NCBI GenBank assembly: GCA_013112585.1
Contig: JABFGH010000018.1
Location: 1 to 64,000, forward strand
DNA: 64,000 bases
From: Ignavibacteriota bacterium
GTDB lineage: Bacteria > Bacteroidota > Ignavibacteria > Ignavibacteriales > Melioribacteraceae
Direction: 5' to 3'
Both the position numbers and the translations under genes were made by a program. Under the pieces are notes generated by a model. It ran no database searches. It saw only the letters and a program-made list of their open reading frames with translations, and had not been told where the DNA came from. Below, piece by piece: positions 1-9,595 of this stretch (position 1 is the stretch's first letter; every line of letters begins with the position of its first letter).

Positions 1-126
1 AAAATGTTTTTCAATGACTATAAATGACAGAAAAACCGCATGACTGAATGGCTGCATGATTGAATTACAAAATCTACAAGTAAATAGCCACCAAATTACC
101 ATAGAATGACAACCGAATAAAAACTG
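1..126 (+). repeat. 126-bp exact direct repeat, left copy
   Basis: Bases 1-126 read identically to 2170-2295, checked base by base with a constant offset of 2169. The two copies lie in direct orientation on either side of the AAA+ ATPase gene. The copy begins at the window edge, so it may extend further left. Confidence 0.9.
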
Positions 127-280
127 AATTTCAATAAATGACCAGTGACTATAAATGACAGAAAAATAGCATGATTGAATGTCAAAATTTACCACAGAAT
201 CACAACAGAATTACCACCGAATAACTATAGTATTACCATCGAATAACAACAAATACCAAATTACAAATCACAAAATTCAA

Positions 281-333
281 TATCCAGAATCCAGAATCCA
301 GTATCCAGTATCCAGTATCCAGTATCCAGAATC
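281..333 (+). repeat. Tandem heptamer block, (T/A)ATCCAG x7
   Basis: Seven consecutive 7-base units of the form tatccag or aatccag run from 281 to 329, followed by a partial unit. The same heptamer occurs with different unit numbers at about 1790-1808, 2038-2053, 2079-2098 and 2825-2860, always next to the other repeat words. Changing unit number between copies is the signature of slippage (VNTR-like) variation. Confidence 0.85.
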
Positions 334-487
334 AAATAACTATACGCTCAATCAAATATGAGGTTAGTGTTAAATTTTAAGTGCAGAATAATTTTTGAGA
401 ATGATAAAGATTAATTAGTTATATTTTACTACGCTAATTGGCGTAACGCTTTATGGCGTAATTGAATGACAAAAGATAAAATATTTT

Positions 488-1609
488 ATGAATCCATTTA
501 AATATGGTAAAATAGTTTCCGGTGATTATTTCTATAATCGGAAAGATGAACTTAAAAGAATAAAAGCCACCCTTAGCGGCGGCAATAACATTGTATTATA
601 TGCGCCTCGTAGATATGGAAAATCTTCTTTAGTAAACAAAGCTCTCGATGAACTTCAAAAAGAGGGTTTCACCACAGTTTATTTAGATTTTATGAGTATC
701 TATTCGAGAGAAGTATTCATTAAAAATTATTCAAATGGAATTGCACAAAAAGAACAACACTCTATTGAAAAAACTATTAAATTTATTTCTAAGTTTATTA
801 GAGGTATTGTCCCATCAATAACTTTTAATGAATTTGGTAAACCTGAGTTTTCTTTTTCTTGGATTGAGGGATACAATAAAGATGAAACACTTGAAGATAT
901 AATTAACCTGCCCGAAAAATTAGCTGATAAAAACAAGAAATGGATTATTGCGTTTGACGAATTTCAAGAAATCACTAAACTTAATGGTGAATCATTTGAA
1001 AAAATATTACGCAGCATTATTCAACATCATAAAAATGTCTCATATCTTTTTTTCGGCAGCAGGACTCATCTTTTAATAGATATGTTTTCAAATAAAAATA
1101 GAGCATTCTATAATTCAGCCTTGCTGATGAATTTGAAAGTAATTGATGAGGTAGATTCTATTCTGTATTTGACACAAAAATTTTCTAAAGATAGTATATC
1201 ATTATCTGAGGTTGTAGCATTATATCTTATTAATAGAGTTAACTCAATTCCATATTACATACAATTTGTTGCTGCTGAAATTTGGCAGGAAGTAATAAAT
1301 AAAAAAAGAATTATAAATAAAGAACATGTTAATATGGCAATAAATAATATAATTGAATTAAAATCTGATTACTATTGGGAACTTACATCAAGGCAAACAA
1401 ACTATCGTAAAAAGGTTTTACATGCACTAAGTAGTTCCGATAAAGGTGTTTATTCAAAAGAAATAACTCAAAAATTTAATTTAGGTGCAAACTCAACAAC
1501 ACAAAAAGCAGTTGCTTCGTTTATTGAAGATGGAATTATTGAACAATTTAATAATAAGCTGGAATTTTCTGATCCGATATTTAAAGAATTTTTGAGAAAA
1601 AATTTGTAA
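488..1609 (+). CDS. AAA+ family ATPase with C-terminal winged helix
   Basis: A 373-residue P-loop ATPase. The Walker A motif APRRYGKSS lies at residues 39-47 and a hydrophobic Walker B strand ending DEFQE at about 152-161; a GSRTH segment near residue 190 fits a sensor position. The last 60 or so residues read as a winged-helix domain (KEITQKFNLG onward). This resembles the archaeal/bacterial SSO1545-type ATPases, often found as solitary mobile-associated genes of unknown role. No C-terminal nuclease domain of the kind seen in longer relatives is present. The gene stands alone inside a repeat array and its function cannot be told from sequence. No strong Shine-Dalgarno precedes the ATG, only A/T-rich bases. 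Confidence 0.8.
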   Translation: MNPFKYGKIVSGDYFYNRKDELKRIKATLSGGNNIVLYAPRRYGKSSLVNKALDELQKEGFTTVYLDFMSIYSREVFIKNYSNGIAQKEQHSIEKTIKFISKFIRGIVPSITFNEFGKPEFSFSWIEGYNKDETLEDIINLPEKLADKNKKWIIAFDEFQEITKLNGESFEKILRSIIQHHKNVSYLFFGSRTHLLIDMFSNKNRAFYNSALLMNLKVIDEVDSILYLTQKFSKDSISLSEVVALYLINRVNSIPYYIQFVAAEIWQEVINKKRIINKEHVNMAINNIIELKSDYYWELTSRQTNYRKKVLHALSSSDKGVYSKEITQKFNLGANSTTQKAVASFIEDGIIEQFNNKLEFSDPIFKEFLRKNL

Positions 1610-2058
1610 TTATTCTAAGTACAAATTCGTTTTGAATGATCAGAAGAAAATGACTGAAGACACGAAAGTTTGAATGAATGGCTGCATGAATGCATGACAA
1701 AATTTACAACAGAATTACCACCTAATTACCATCGAATAACCACAGAATAACAACAAATGACGAAAATGCAGAAGTCAGTAGCCAGAATTCAGAATCCAGA
1801 ATCCAGAACCGAATAACCACCGAATAACAATAGAATGACAACCGAATAAAAACTTACTTTCAATAAATGACCAGTGACTATAAATGACAAAATGTTTTTC
1901 AATGACCGAATGACTATAAATGACAGAAAAATAGCATGATTGAATGAATGCATGATTGAATGTCAAAATTTACCACAGAAATACCACCGAATAACCATAG
2001 AATAACAACAAATGACAAATAACAAATCACAAAATTCAATATCCAGTATCCAGACTTG

Positions 2059-2078
2059 CCCGCCGCCCTTTTGGCGGG
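2059..2078. repeat. GC-rich palindrome within repeat array
   Basis: Arms cccgcc and ggcggg enclose a short loop. It is far more GC-rich than its surroundings and sits exactly between heptamer blocks, like the two related palindromes further right. Confidence 0.7.
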
Positions 2079-2169
2079 ATCCAGAATCCAGAATCCAGAA
2101 CCGAATAACAATTGAATAACAACCGAATAAAAACTGACTTTCAGTAAATGACCAGTGACTATAAATGAC

Positions 2170-2295
2170 AAAATGTTTTTCAATGACTATAAATGACAGA
2201 AAAACCGCATGACTGAATGGCTGCATGATTGAATTACAAAATCTACAAGTAAATAGCCACCAAATTACCATAGAATGACAACCGAATAAAAACTG
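2170..2295 (+). repeat. 126-bp exact direct repeat, right copy
   Basis: Identical to bases 1-126 and in the same orientation. Divergence begins at 2296, where the right copy reads acttt and the left reads aattt. Confidence 0.9.
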
Positions 2296-2522
2296 ACTTT
2301 CAGTAAATGACCAGTGACTATAAATGACAAAATGTTTCTCAATGACGCAATGACTATAAATGACAGAAAAATAGCATGACTGAATGGATGCATGATTGAA
2401 TGACTGCATGATTGAATGACTGAATTACAAAATTTACAAATGAATAACCACCGAATAACCATAGAAATACAACAAATGCCAAATTACAAATCACAAAATT
2501 CAATATATAGTATCCAGACTTG

Positions 2523-2555
2523 CCCGCCTCCGTCGATTGACGGATTATTGGCGGG
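2523..2555. repeat. Nested GC-rich palindrome, copy 1
   Basis: Outer arms cccgcc and ggcggg enclose an inner hairpin ccgtc-gatt-gacgg. The same 33-base element recurs identically at 2792-2824, both times bounded by ATCCAG heptamers. Confidence 0.75.
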
Positions 2556-2791
2556 ATCCGGTAACCAGAATAAAATTTTAAACAATAAATGACATGCTGC
2601 TTTAAAATGACCCAGTGACTATAAATGACAAAATGTTTTTCAATGACCCAATGACTATAAATGACAGAAAAATAGCATGATTGAATGAATGCATGATTGA
2701 ATGTCAAAATTTACCACAGATCACAACAGAATTACCACCGAATTACAACAAATGCCAAATTACAAATCACAAAATTCAATATCCAGACTTG

Positions 2792-2824
2792 CCCGCCTCC
2801 GTCGATTGACGGATTATTGGCGGG
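2792..2824. repeat. Nested GC-rich palindrome, copy 2
   Basis: Identical to 2523-2555, with outer arms cccgcc/ggcggg and inner arms ccgtc/gacgg. Its outer arms match the simpler palindrome at 2059-2078. Confidence 0.75.
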
Positions 2825-2906
2825 ATCCAGAATCCAGTATCTAGTATCCAGTATCCAGAACCGAATAACAATTGAATAACAACCAAACAACAATTAATTA
2901 TCAACC

Positions 2907-3956
2907 ATGACAGAAAAAGAAAACAAAAGTGAATTAAACTCACCCGCGGCTGGAACGCCGGATGACGACAGCCAATCTTTAGAAGATACGATACGAAAAA
3001 TTAAACCCTACATTGATAAACTGTGGGCTAAGAGAAAACAGTTTTTGATTTTTAATGGGGTGGTTGCAGTGCTTGCAGTGATTGGTTTGCTTTTATTTGC
3101 TAAGCCTTATTATACAAGTACTGTGTCTATTTTACCTGATTATGGCAATCAATCGTCTGTTATGTCAAGCCTATCTGGTTTAGCTTCTATGGCGGGTATA
3201 AACATTGGTGAAATTGCACCTACTGAAATTTATGCACATCTCTTAAAGAGTGAAAAAGTAATGAGACCAATTATTACCAAAAAATATATGACGGAAAAAT
3301 TTGCAGATAGTGTGAATTTAAATGAATATTTTGAAATGGAGACTGTTGATGAAGAGATGCCAAACGAATGGCAGGAAAGGGATATATTTTTGCAAACATA
3401 TACTTATTTAATAGAAAACATGATAAGCACAGATGTTGAACGTGTAACGACAATATTGACTGTTAGTGTTAAATCTCCCGAGCCTGTTTTATCTGCCCAA
3501 GTCGCAAATAATTTAGTAATTGCTTTAGATGATTATATTACAAAAAATAGACAGTCATATGCAAGAGAACAAAGCGAGTATCTATTTACTAGAATTAAAG
3601 AAGTAAAAGACTCTCTAACTTATTATGAAGATGAATTAAAAGAATTCAGCGAAAAGAATAGATTAATTTCCAGTTCACCTCAGTTGCTATTAGAACAAAA
3701 TAGACTTCAAAGAAAAGTAGATGTAACACAGACAGTATACTTGGAATTAGCCACGCAGTATGAACTAATAAAACTTGAAGAAGTGAAAGATGCTCCAGTA
3801 GTCAATGTAATGGAGAATGCCGAGCCATTGATAGAGAAAACTGGTCCGAGACGTGCGATCATGCTAATTATCATCATGTTTTTCTCAAGCATTTTAAGTG
3901 GGGCATATTTAATAATTAAGGATGATATGGTTAGATACTTAAAAATTTTATACTAA
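2907..3956 (+). CDS. Wzz-like polysaccharide chain-length determinant
   Basis: A 349-residue inner-membrane protein of the Wzz/GumC type that would set polymer length during surface-polysaccharide export. A charged N-terminal tail is followed by a membrane segment at about residues 46-66 (FLIFNGVVAVLAVIGLLLFA), a periplasmic Wzz domain, a coiled-coil-prone stretch at about 215-265, and a second membrane segment near the C-terminus at about 318-338. No Walker motifs follow, so it is not fused to a BY-kinase. It is the first gene of the polysaccharide locus. The start is the ATG directly after the repeat array, with no strong ribosome site visible. Confidence 0.8.
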   Translation: MTEKENKSELNSPAAGTPDDDSQSLEDTIRKIKPYIDKLWAKRKQFLIFNGVVAVLAVIGLLLFAKPYYTSTVSILPDYGNQSSVMSSLSGLASMAGINIGEIAPTEIYAHLLKSEKVMRPIITKKYMTEKFADSVNLNEYFEMETVDEEMPNEWQERDIFLQTYTYLIENMISTDVERVTTILTVSVKSPEPVLSAQVANNLVIALDDYITKNRQSYAREQSEYLFTRIKEVKDSLTYYEDELKEFSEKNRLISSSPQLLLEQNRLQRKVDVTQTVYLELATQYELIKLEEVKDAPVVNVMENAEPLIEKTGPRRAIMLIIIMFFSSILSGAYLIIKDDMVRYLKILY

Positions 3957-4058
3957 TTAATTTACATCTTGTTTATTTAAAGTTATCCCAACTTACAGGA
4001 TACAGCCCATTACTGTTCTAATCAAAACTATTATCAAACGTGATCAACTAAGTGTCAA

Positions 4059-5495
4059 ATGAATTCTACTAAGCATATTTTTTGGGGGGTAGTTGATAGA
4101 ATTCTTTTTGCCATAGTGCAGTTTGGGTTATTTTTGGTATTAACCAGAATTCTTACACCAAAGGACTTTGGTGTTGCAGCAATTGTCTTAATCGTATTAA
4201 ATTTTCTTGACATATTTTCACAATTTGGGTTACCTCAAGCACTAATTCAAAAAGAAGATATAAACACTGCTCATATTTCAACTAGCATTGCTATCAGTTT
4301 TATAATTGCGACAATCTTATCACTATTCTTATTTTTATTTTCAGGAAATCTACAAGATTTTTTTGAGATTAATGATCTTTCAAGAACATTAAAAATTTCA
4401 TCTTTTATACTAATTGTTTATAGCCTAAAGTCAGTACCTGAAGCGATATTGATTAGAAAATACAAATTTAAACACTTAACTTTTATCAATGCAATATCTT
4501 TTACTTTAAGTTATGGAATTTGCGGGATTATTTTTGCAATAAATGGGTTCAAATTTTATTCAATTATTTTTGCCCACCTAATTTTTACTATTTTTCAGGT
4601 AGTTTTATTTTTACGTTTTGTTAAAGAAGAAATCTTTAAACTAGTCAATATTAGCTTTAATGCATTTAAAGAAATACAATCTTTCGCAATATTTCAAACT
4701 CTTTCTAGAGTAGGTAATTTTATTGCAAATGAAGCAGAAAACCTGATCATTGGAAAAATGCTTGGACCATTATCTTTGGGGTACTATAATCGTTCATTGA
4801 AATTGACTTTAATGCCAATTAATGTTTTAGGGCAAGGATTAAATAATTTTTTTTTCCCAAAGTTTTCACGAATTAGAAAAAATAAAATATTAATAAATGA
4901 TATCTTATTACAACTGATTTTATTTATTCTTTCAGTTTCAATTCCATTATCGATTTATATCAACCAGTACAGTTCAGAAATCATATATGTTTTACTTGGT
5001 GAAAAATGGATGGTTATGCAAACTTATATCGGTCTATTATCATTTCTTATACCACTTCGCTCAACCTCAAAAATGTTAGATACTTTTATTAGAAGCATCG
5101 GGAAATTAAAAGCGAGGTCAGTCGTTCAATGGATTTATGCTGCAGATACTATTATCTTTACAACTATTGGTATTTTGTATTTTAAACTCATTGGTGCCAT
5201 ATGGGGGGTCATTTTAGCTTCAATCTTAAATTTGATTTTGATGACTTTCTTAACTTTTAGAATTACAGAGGTATCTTTAAAAGAGTATTTTAATAAGAAG
5301 TTTATAAATTTAATTTCAGTTTTAACTATTCAAATTGCTTCGCTAAGTTTCATTTATTATTTTTTTGAAAATTTTTTGATTATCGAGTATATGGTTTTAA
5401 AATTTAGTCTTGGTCTTTTTATTCTTTTAATTAGTATTTTTTTCTTTTCAAGGATACTTTTTGAAAAACTATTATTGACTATTGAAGAGGAATAA
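4059..5495 (+). CDS. Wzx-type oligosaccharide flippase
   Basis: A 478-residue polytopic membrane protein with roughly 12-14 hydrophobic segments along its length, in the MATE/MOP exporter superfamily. The N-terminal stretch after residue 25, with LTRILTPKDFGVAAI, is typical of Wzx proteins that flip undecaprenyl-linked repeat units across the inner membrane. Its stop codon overlaps the next start by one base, and it lies upstream of a polymerase and glycosyltransferases, which supports the export role. The gene is markedly A+T-rich with many T runs, as is common for transferred polysaccharide genes. Confidence 0.85.
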   Translation: MNSTKHIFWGVVDRILFAIVQFGLFLVLTRILTPKDFGVAAIVLIVLNFLDIFSQFGLPQALIQKEDINTAHISTSIAISFIIATILSLFLFLFSGNLQDFFEINDLSRTLKISSFILIVYSLKSVPEAILIRKYKFKHLTFINAISFTLSYGICGIIFAINGFKFYSIIFAHLIFTIFQVVLFLRFVKEEIFKLVNISFNAFKEIQSFAIFQTLSRVGNFIANEAENLIIGKMLGPLSLGYYNRSLKLTLMPINVLGQGLNNFFFPKFSRIRKNKILINDILLQLILFILSVSIPLSIYINQYSSEIIYVLLGEKWMVMQTYIGLLSFLIPLRSTSKMLDTFIRSIGKLKARSVVQWIYAADTIIFTTIGILYFKLIGAIWGVILASILNLILMTFLTFRITEVSLKEYFNKKFINLISVLTIQIASLSFIYYFFENFLIIEYMVLKFSLGLFILLISIFFFSRILFEKLLLTIEEE

Positions 5496-6433
5496 TGGAG
5501 CGAATTGTATTTCTAAGCTACATTAACAGATCGGGTTCTACTTATTTAGCTAATAAACTTAGTAAAAATCCTAACATATTTGTATGTCCAGAAGCTGAAA
5601 TACTAATTAGTTTTTTTTTGGTTGATCCAAGTTCAAAAGTAAAATTATCTAACAGAAGAATTAATTATCTGATGAAAGACCCAAAGTTTAAGCATTGGGC
5701 AATTGATGAGAATCATAAAATCAGAATTGTTTCCGAAGTTAATTCAAACCTAGAAAAATTTTTAACCATAATTATTTCTTTGAAAGAAAAACTAAAACCA
5801 AAAGCAGAAATAATAATTTTCCAAGGCACCATGTTACGCTATCTTTTTTCAAGAATAATTAAGAATAGCAAGGGTCACCCCATTAAAATGATAAACCTCA
5901 TAAGGGATCCTAGGGCAGTATTTCAATCTCAAAAACAATCTTTAGATTCTTCTTCAAATATACCCATGAATACTTCTCCTAGAAGATTTTCCAATGAATG
6001 GTGTAAATATTCAAATCTGTTGGTTGACGATACAGATGATTCTAGTGAAATTACAGTTAAATATGAGGAAATGATAACAAACGAGAATAGGGTCTATTAT
6101 AAAGTTATTGATTTTCTTGAAGTAAACCATAAAGTTCAATCTGAAACTCCATCAGATTTAAATAATATTATTCCAGGTTCTCAGAGGCATTTGCATCCCC
6201 TAATTAATAAGAGACCTGATTCTAACAGAATAAAGAGATGGGAAAAGCTGTTGAATAATTATGAGATAAATGAGATACAGGAGGGCTGTGGACTATTAAT
6301 GCAAAAATTTAACTATACAAAAACTGATATAAATGTAAATAGAATTAAGTTATTTTTTGTGAGAATCTATTGGGCTTGTCAAAGATATTATTATTTAGTG
6401 ATTAAGTATTTTAGAAAAGTTATTCAAAAATGA
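5495..6433 (+). CDS. Sulfotransferase family protein
   Basis: A 312-residue protein with a PAPS-dependent sulfotransferase fold signature: an N-terminal 5'-phosphosulfate loop NRSGSTYL at about residues 11-18, and a 3'-phosphate region with IRDPRAVFQSQ at about 134-145. It would transfer sulfate from PAPS to a sugar, most simply the polysaccharide repeat unit made by its neighbours. Start and stop overlap the flippase (1 bp) and polymerase (4 bp) genes, so translation is likely coupled. Acceptor identity cannot be read from the sequence. Confidence 0.75.
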   Translation: MERIVFLSYINRSGSTYLANKLSKNPNIFVCPEAEILISFFLVDPSSKVKLSNRRINYLMKDPKFKHWAIDENHKIRIVSEVNSNLEKFLTIIISLKEKLKPKAEIIIFQGTMLRYLFSRIIKNSKGHPIKMINLIRDPRAVFQSQKQSLDSSSNIPMNTSPRRFSNEWCKYSNLLVDDTDDSSEITVKYEEMITNENRVYYKVIDFLEVNHKVQSETPSDLNNIIPGSQRHLHPLINKRPDSNRIKRWEKLLNNYEINEIQEGCGLLMQKFNYTKTDINVNRIKLFFVRIYWACQRYYYLVIKYFRKVIQK

Positions 6434-7659
6434 CAAATTCCTCCAGTTTAAGCATACCCAAGTTTATTTCGCTATTAATAATTTATCTGATTGGTATTCG
6501 CCCCATTTTGAACTTACTTCATTTTATTAAATTAGGTTCAGTTGCGAATTATGAAGTATCGTTTCTTTCTATTTGGAGTTTTATAGTTCTGGTGCTAATA
6601 GTGATAAGATTAATGTTTCCCCCTCGGCATAAATTTTTCTCCAATAGATTAATAATAGCTTTTATTTTTATAATGATATTTTTTGGATTACCAAGAATTT
6701 ATTCAACTAGTGCCGTTGTAACTGAAATTTTATATAGTTTAATATTTTTACTTGGAATATTGGTTTCATATAAATTATTTAGCGACTACTCCATATATTA
6801 TTTATCTAATGTAATTTTTTATTTTTCAATTATCTTAATAATACTACATGCAAGTGCCTGGATTTGGTATCCTTACAGCTATGGTGATCTTTCAAATTAT
6901 ATTGGTTCCTTTCCGGACAAATTTTTATCATCAACAACATTTTTAGCAATAATACCCTTTCTATATATTAGATTAATTAAAAAACGCTCTTTTCCTAGCT
7001 TAATTGTACTTCTAATGTCAGTACTTTTTATGTTTTGGACTTTTAGAAGAACCGTTCTTGTAGCATTTTTATTTGGATTATTGTTTTTTCTATTCTATAG
7101 AAAAAGAATTAGGCTTCTAATGGGTAGTGCACTATTTATTTTAATTTCTTTTATAATAATTCCTAAGGAATATTATTATGAAGCTTTTCAGAGAAAGATT
7201 ATTATTGAATATGAGGATTATCTGCATGGTAATGTTGAAAATGTTGGCTCCGGTAGAATTGCAGTTTATTTATTAGGTTGGAATAAGTACAAAAATGCAA
7301 ATTTGAAGGAACAATTAATTGGATTCGGTGCTGCTCAAAGTCATGAATTAGCTTATATTATTTGGCAAAAAGATACATATGCGCATGGTCAAATAATAGC
7401 AACACTTTATGATTACGGTATTATAGGACTATTATTTCTCATCCTTTTTTTTTATTCTATTACTAAAACTGCACTCCGGTATAAAATGTACAACCCCAAA
7501 TTAAATGGCGCAATAATATTTGTAATATTTTCTTCAATAGGAATTACTCTCTCAAATATTCTAATTGCAACAGGCGGAACTGGTCTTTTAGTAGCCATAC
7601 TCTTGGGATATTCAAGTACAATAAAATTAAACTATGAAAATACTCGTAATAAATTATAG
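6430..7659 (+). CDS. Wzy/O-antigen polymerase-like membrane protein
   Basis: A 409-residue protein with about 10-12 hydrophobic segments and a larger periplasmic loop in the second half containing GSGRIAVYLLGWNKY and a following IGFGAAQS, typical of the Wzy/O-antigen ligase family. It probably polymerises repeat units in the periplasm. The gene overlaps the sulfotransferase by 4 bp and the following glycosyltransferase by 26 bp. Family members diverge greatly, so assignment rests on topology, the loop motif and context. Confidence 0.75.
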   Translation: MTNSSSLSIPKFISLLIIYLIGIRPILNLLHFIKLGSVANYEVSFLSIWSFIVLVLIVIRLMFPPRHKFFSNRLIIAFIFIMIFFGLPRIYSTSAVVTEILYSLIFLLGILVSYKLFSDYSIYYLSNVIFYFSIILIILHASAWIWYPYSYGDLSNYIGSFPDKFLSSTTFLAIIPFLYIRLIKKRSFPSLIVLLMSVLFMFWTFRRTVLVAFLFGLLFFLFYRKRIRLLMGSALFILISFIIIPKEYYYEAFQRKIIIEYEDYLHGNVENVGSGRIAVYLLGWNKYKNANLKEQLIGFGAAQSHELAYIIWQKDTYAHGQIIATLYDYGIIGLLFLILFFYSITKTALRYKMYNPKLNGAIIFVIFSSIGITLSNILIATGGTGLLVAILLGYSSTIKLNYENTRNKL

Positions 7660-8893
7660 ATTTTTTATTTCCGGTGGTCCTGAACGCTACATGTTCAATT
7701 TAATTGAACTTTTAGAATCAAAAGGACACGAAGTAATTCCTTTTTCTGTAAAACATGAGAAGAATAAATCAAGTTGTTATTCTGATTTTTTTTTAAGTTC
7801 AGTTGGAACTGGAAAAGAAATATACGCTTCTGAATATAGAAGAGGAGTCATAAAGTATTTTTTCAAAATTATTTCAAGATATTTTTATTCCTTTGAAGCC
7901 AAAAAAAAACTTAATGCATTAATTAACAAGAAACACCCCGATATAATTTATATTCTTAATTATAAAGCATTAATTTCTCCCAGTATTATTGATGTTGCGA
8001 AAAAGTTTAATATTCCAGTTGTACACAGACTTTCTGATTTTGGAAAAATTTGTGCTAATAATGTATTGTACGATTATAACAAAAATGAAATCTGTGAAAA
8101 ATGTATAACTGGTACTAAACTAAATGGCATAGTAAATAAATGTGTAAACCAATCTTTTGCGAATTCGATGATGAGGGTTTTTGCTAATTATGCTGAAAAA
8201 TTAATTAATGTAAATAAAAAAGTCGATGCTTTTGTAATTACTTCACAGTTTTCACTTAGAAAATTTAAAGAGGGTAGTATGCCTATTGATAAAATGCACC
8301 ATATCCCAACTTTCTTTCCAGAAAATAAACTAATTATCTCTAATGAAGTATCCAATAAGCATGCGTTATATTTTGGTCGTGTTGACTATGATAAAGGTGT
8401 TCATGTAGCAATTGAAGCTTTTAAAAATATTAATTCAGATCTTTATATTATTGGAAAGGCTAGTGATAATTCTTATTTAAATTATCTGAAAGAATTAATT
8501 TGTTCGAATAATTTAGAAAATATTCATCTATTAGGAGAGAAAACTTTTGATGAGCTTTGTAAATATTTAAGTACTTGTATGTTTGTTGTTGTTCCAAGTT
8601 TATGGTACGATAATTTACCAAACTCAGTACTTGAAGCTTATGCATATCATAAACCTGTAATTGCATCAGCTACAGGTAGTTTGAAAATGATGGTTGAGAA
8701 TAAAAAAACGGGCTTATTATTTAGGAGAAATGACCCTGCAGATTTAAGGAGTAAAGTATTGGAACTATTAGTTGATGAAATAGCAACTAAGGAATTAGGA
8801 AATAATGCCTATAAAAAATTATTAAATGAATACGGAAGTGATCAACATTATAATAAATTAATTAATCTGTTTGAATCTTTATTGAAAAATTAG
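7634..8893 (+). CDS. Glycosyltransferase family 4-like
   Basis: A 419-residue GT-B glycosyltransferase. The N-terminus has the donor/acceptor loop ([15 protein letters not shown]), and the C-terminal half carries the GT4 features [18 protein letters not shown] and, near residues 320-335, [19 protein letters not shown] with the EX7E-type glutamates. A CANN...CEKC cysteine cluster near residues 137-157 could bind zinc. It is predicted to be cytoplasmic and to add a sugar to the lipid-linked unit. It starts inside the 3' end of the polymerase gene. Confidence 0.85.
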   Translation: MKILVINYRFFISGGPERYMFNLIELLESKGHEVIPFSVKHEKNKSSCYSDFFLSSVGTGKEIYASEYRRGVIKYFFKIISRYFYSFEAKKKLNALINKKHPDIIYILNYKALISPSIIDVAKKFNIPVVHRLSDFGKICANNVLYDYNKNEICEKCITGTKLNGIVNKCVNQSFANSMMRVFANYAEKLINVNKKVDAFVITSQFSLRKFKEGSMPIDKMHHIPTFFPENKLIISNEVSNKHALYFGRVDYDKGVHVAIEAFKNINSDLYIIGKASDNSYLNYLKELICSNNLENIHLLGEKTFDELCKYLSTCMFVVVPSLWYDNLPNSVLEAYAYHKPVIASATGSLKMMVENKKTGLLFRRNDPADLRSKVLELLVDEIATKELGNNAYKKLLNEYGSDQHYNKLINLFESLLKN

Positions 8894-8895
8894 TA

Positions 8896-9585
8896 ATGAT
8901 TGATAAAGTATTTGATAAATTAGGAAAAAAGGGATATCGAATAGATAAAAAAATTTCTAAACAAATTTTATTTTGGATTCTATTTAGAAAATCTTTTCAA
9001 ATGATTCGTGGACTAATAAGAAAACCCTTTTTAAAGAATTCTAAGGGTATACTTTTTTTAGGAACCTCAGTAAAATTATCACCGTTAAATCAAATATCTT
9101 TAGGTTCAACGGTGTTTTTAGACGATAATGTAGAAATAAATGCTTTAAGTGAAAGGGGGATAGTATTTGGCAACAATGTTACAATTCGAAAAAATACTAT
9201 CATTGAATGTACCGGTGTAATTAGAGAAATTGGGGAGGGATTAATTATTGGAAATAATGTTGGTATTTCACAAAATGCATTTATACAAGTTCGTGGCCTA
9301 GTAGAAATTGGCTCAAATATAATGTTTGGACCTAATGTTTCAATATTTTCTGAAAATCATAGTTTTACAAATTCAGATGAATTACTTGTCGACCAGCCTA
9401 CGATTAGAAAAGGTGTTAAAATAGAAGATAATGTTTGGATTGGAGCAAATACTACTATTCTCGATGGTGTTGTAATTGGGCATGGATCAATAGTGGCGGC
9501 AGGGAGTGTTGTTAATAAATCGGTTCCAAAGTTTTCAATTGTGGCTGGTGTACCAGCAAAAATTATTAAGACAAGAAAAACATAG
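8896..9585 (+). CDS. Left-handed beta-helix acyltransferase
   Basis: A 229-residue protein with a basic N-terminal region and then hexapeptide repeats ([IV]GxxxxI spacing) from about residue 55 to the end, including the loop FSENHSF and the ending [10 protein letters not shown], which are characteristic of the CysE/LacA/NodL acetyltransferase group. It probably O- or N-acylates a polysaccharide sugar. It follows the glycosyltransferase by 2 bp. The acceptor is unknown. Confidence 0.85.
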   Translation: MIDKVFDKLGKKGYRIDKKISKQILFWILFRKSFQMIRGLIRKPFLKNSKGILFLGTSVKLSPLNQISLGSTVFLDDNVEINALSERGIVFGNNVTIRKNTIIECTGVIREIGEGLIIGNNVGISQNAFIQVRGLVEIGSNIMFGPNVSIFSENHSFTNSDELLVDQPTIRKGVKIEDNVWIGANTTILDGVVIGHGSIVAAGSVVNKSVPKFSIVAGVPAKIIKTRKT

Positions 9586-9595
9586 CCAGGTAAAA

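Larger units (their letters stand above)
1..487. repeat. Left part of intergenic repeat array
   Basis: No convincing gene is seen here. The stretch is built from A-rich low-complexity words (repeated forms of tgaatgac, ataaatgacag, accgaataac) and a period-7 tandem block. The same blocks recur on the far side of the AAA+ ATPase gene between about 1620 and 2900, in the same orientation. Short open frames through it are composition artefacts because the repeats contain few stops. The last 60 bases before the ATPase start (about 420-487) lack the repeat words and may hold its promoter. Confidence 0.85.
1610..2906. repeat. Right part of intergenic repeat array
   Basis: About 1.3 kb with no supported gene. 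It contains several scrambled copies of one composite unit: ATCCAG heptamers, then accgaataac words, then a segment with ccagtgactataaatgac, then ATGN-type words (tgaatgaatgcatgattg), then a segment ending caaatcacaaaattcaat that leads back into heptamers. The landmark ccagtgactataaatgac occurs near 142, 1870, 2152, 2310 and 2612, so spacing is irregular and the units are rearranged, not a simple tandem. The Wzz-like gene begins directly at the right edge. Confidence 0.85.

Noticed and set aside
1775-2707. Several - strand open frames of 60-148 codons in the repeat array, with repeating word patterns
   Set aside because: They follow the repeats, overlap each other in different frames and lack ribosome sites; the repeats simply contain few stops on that strand.
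1-2906. CRISPR array
   Set aside because: Repeats are not evenly spaced, have no unique spacers of constant length, and no cas genes are nearby.
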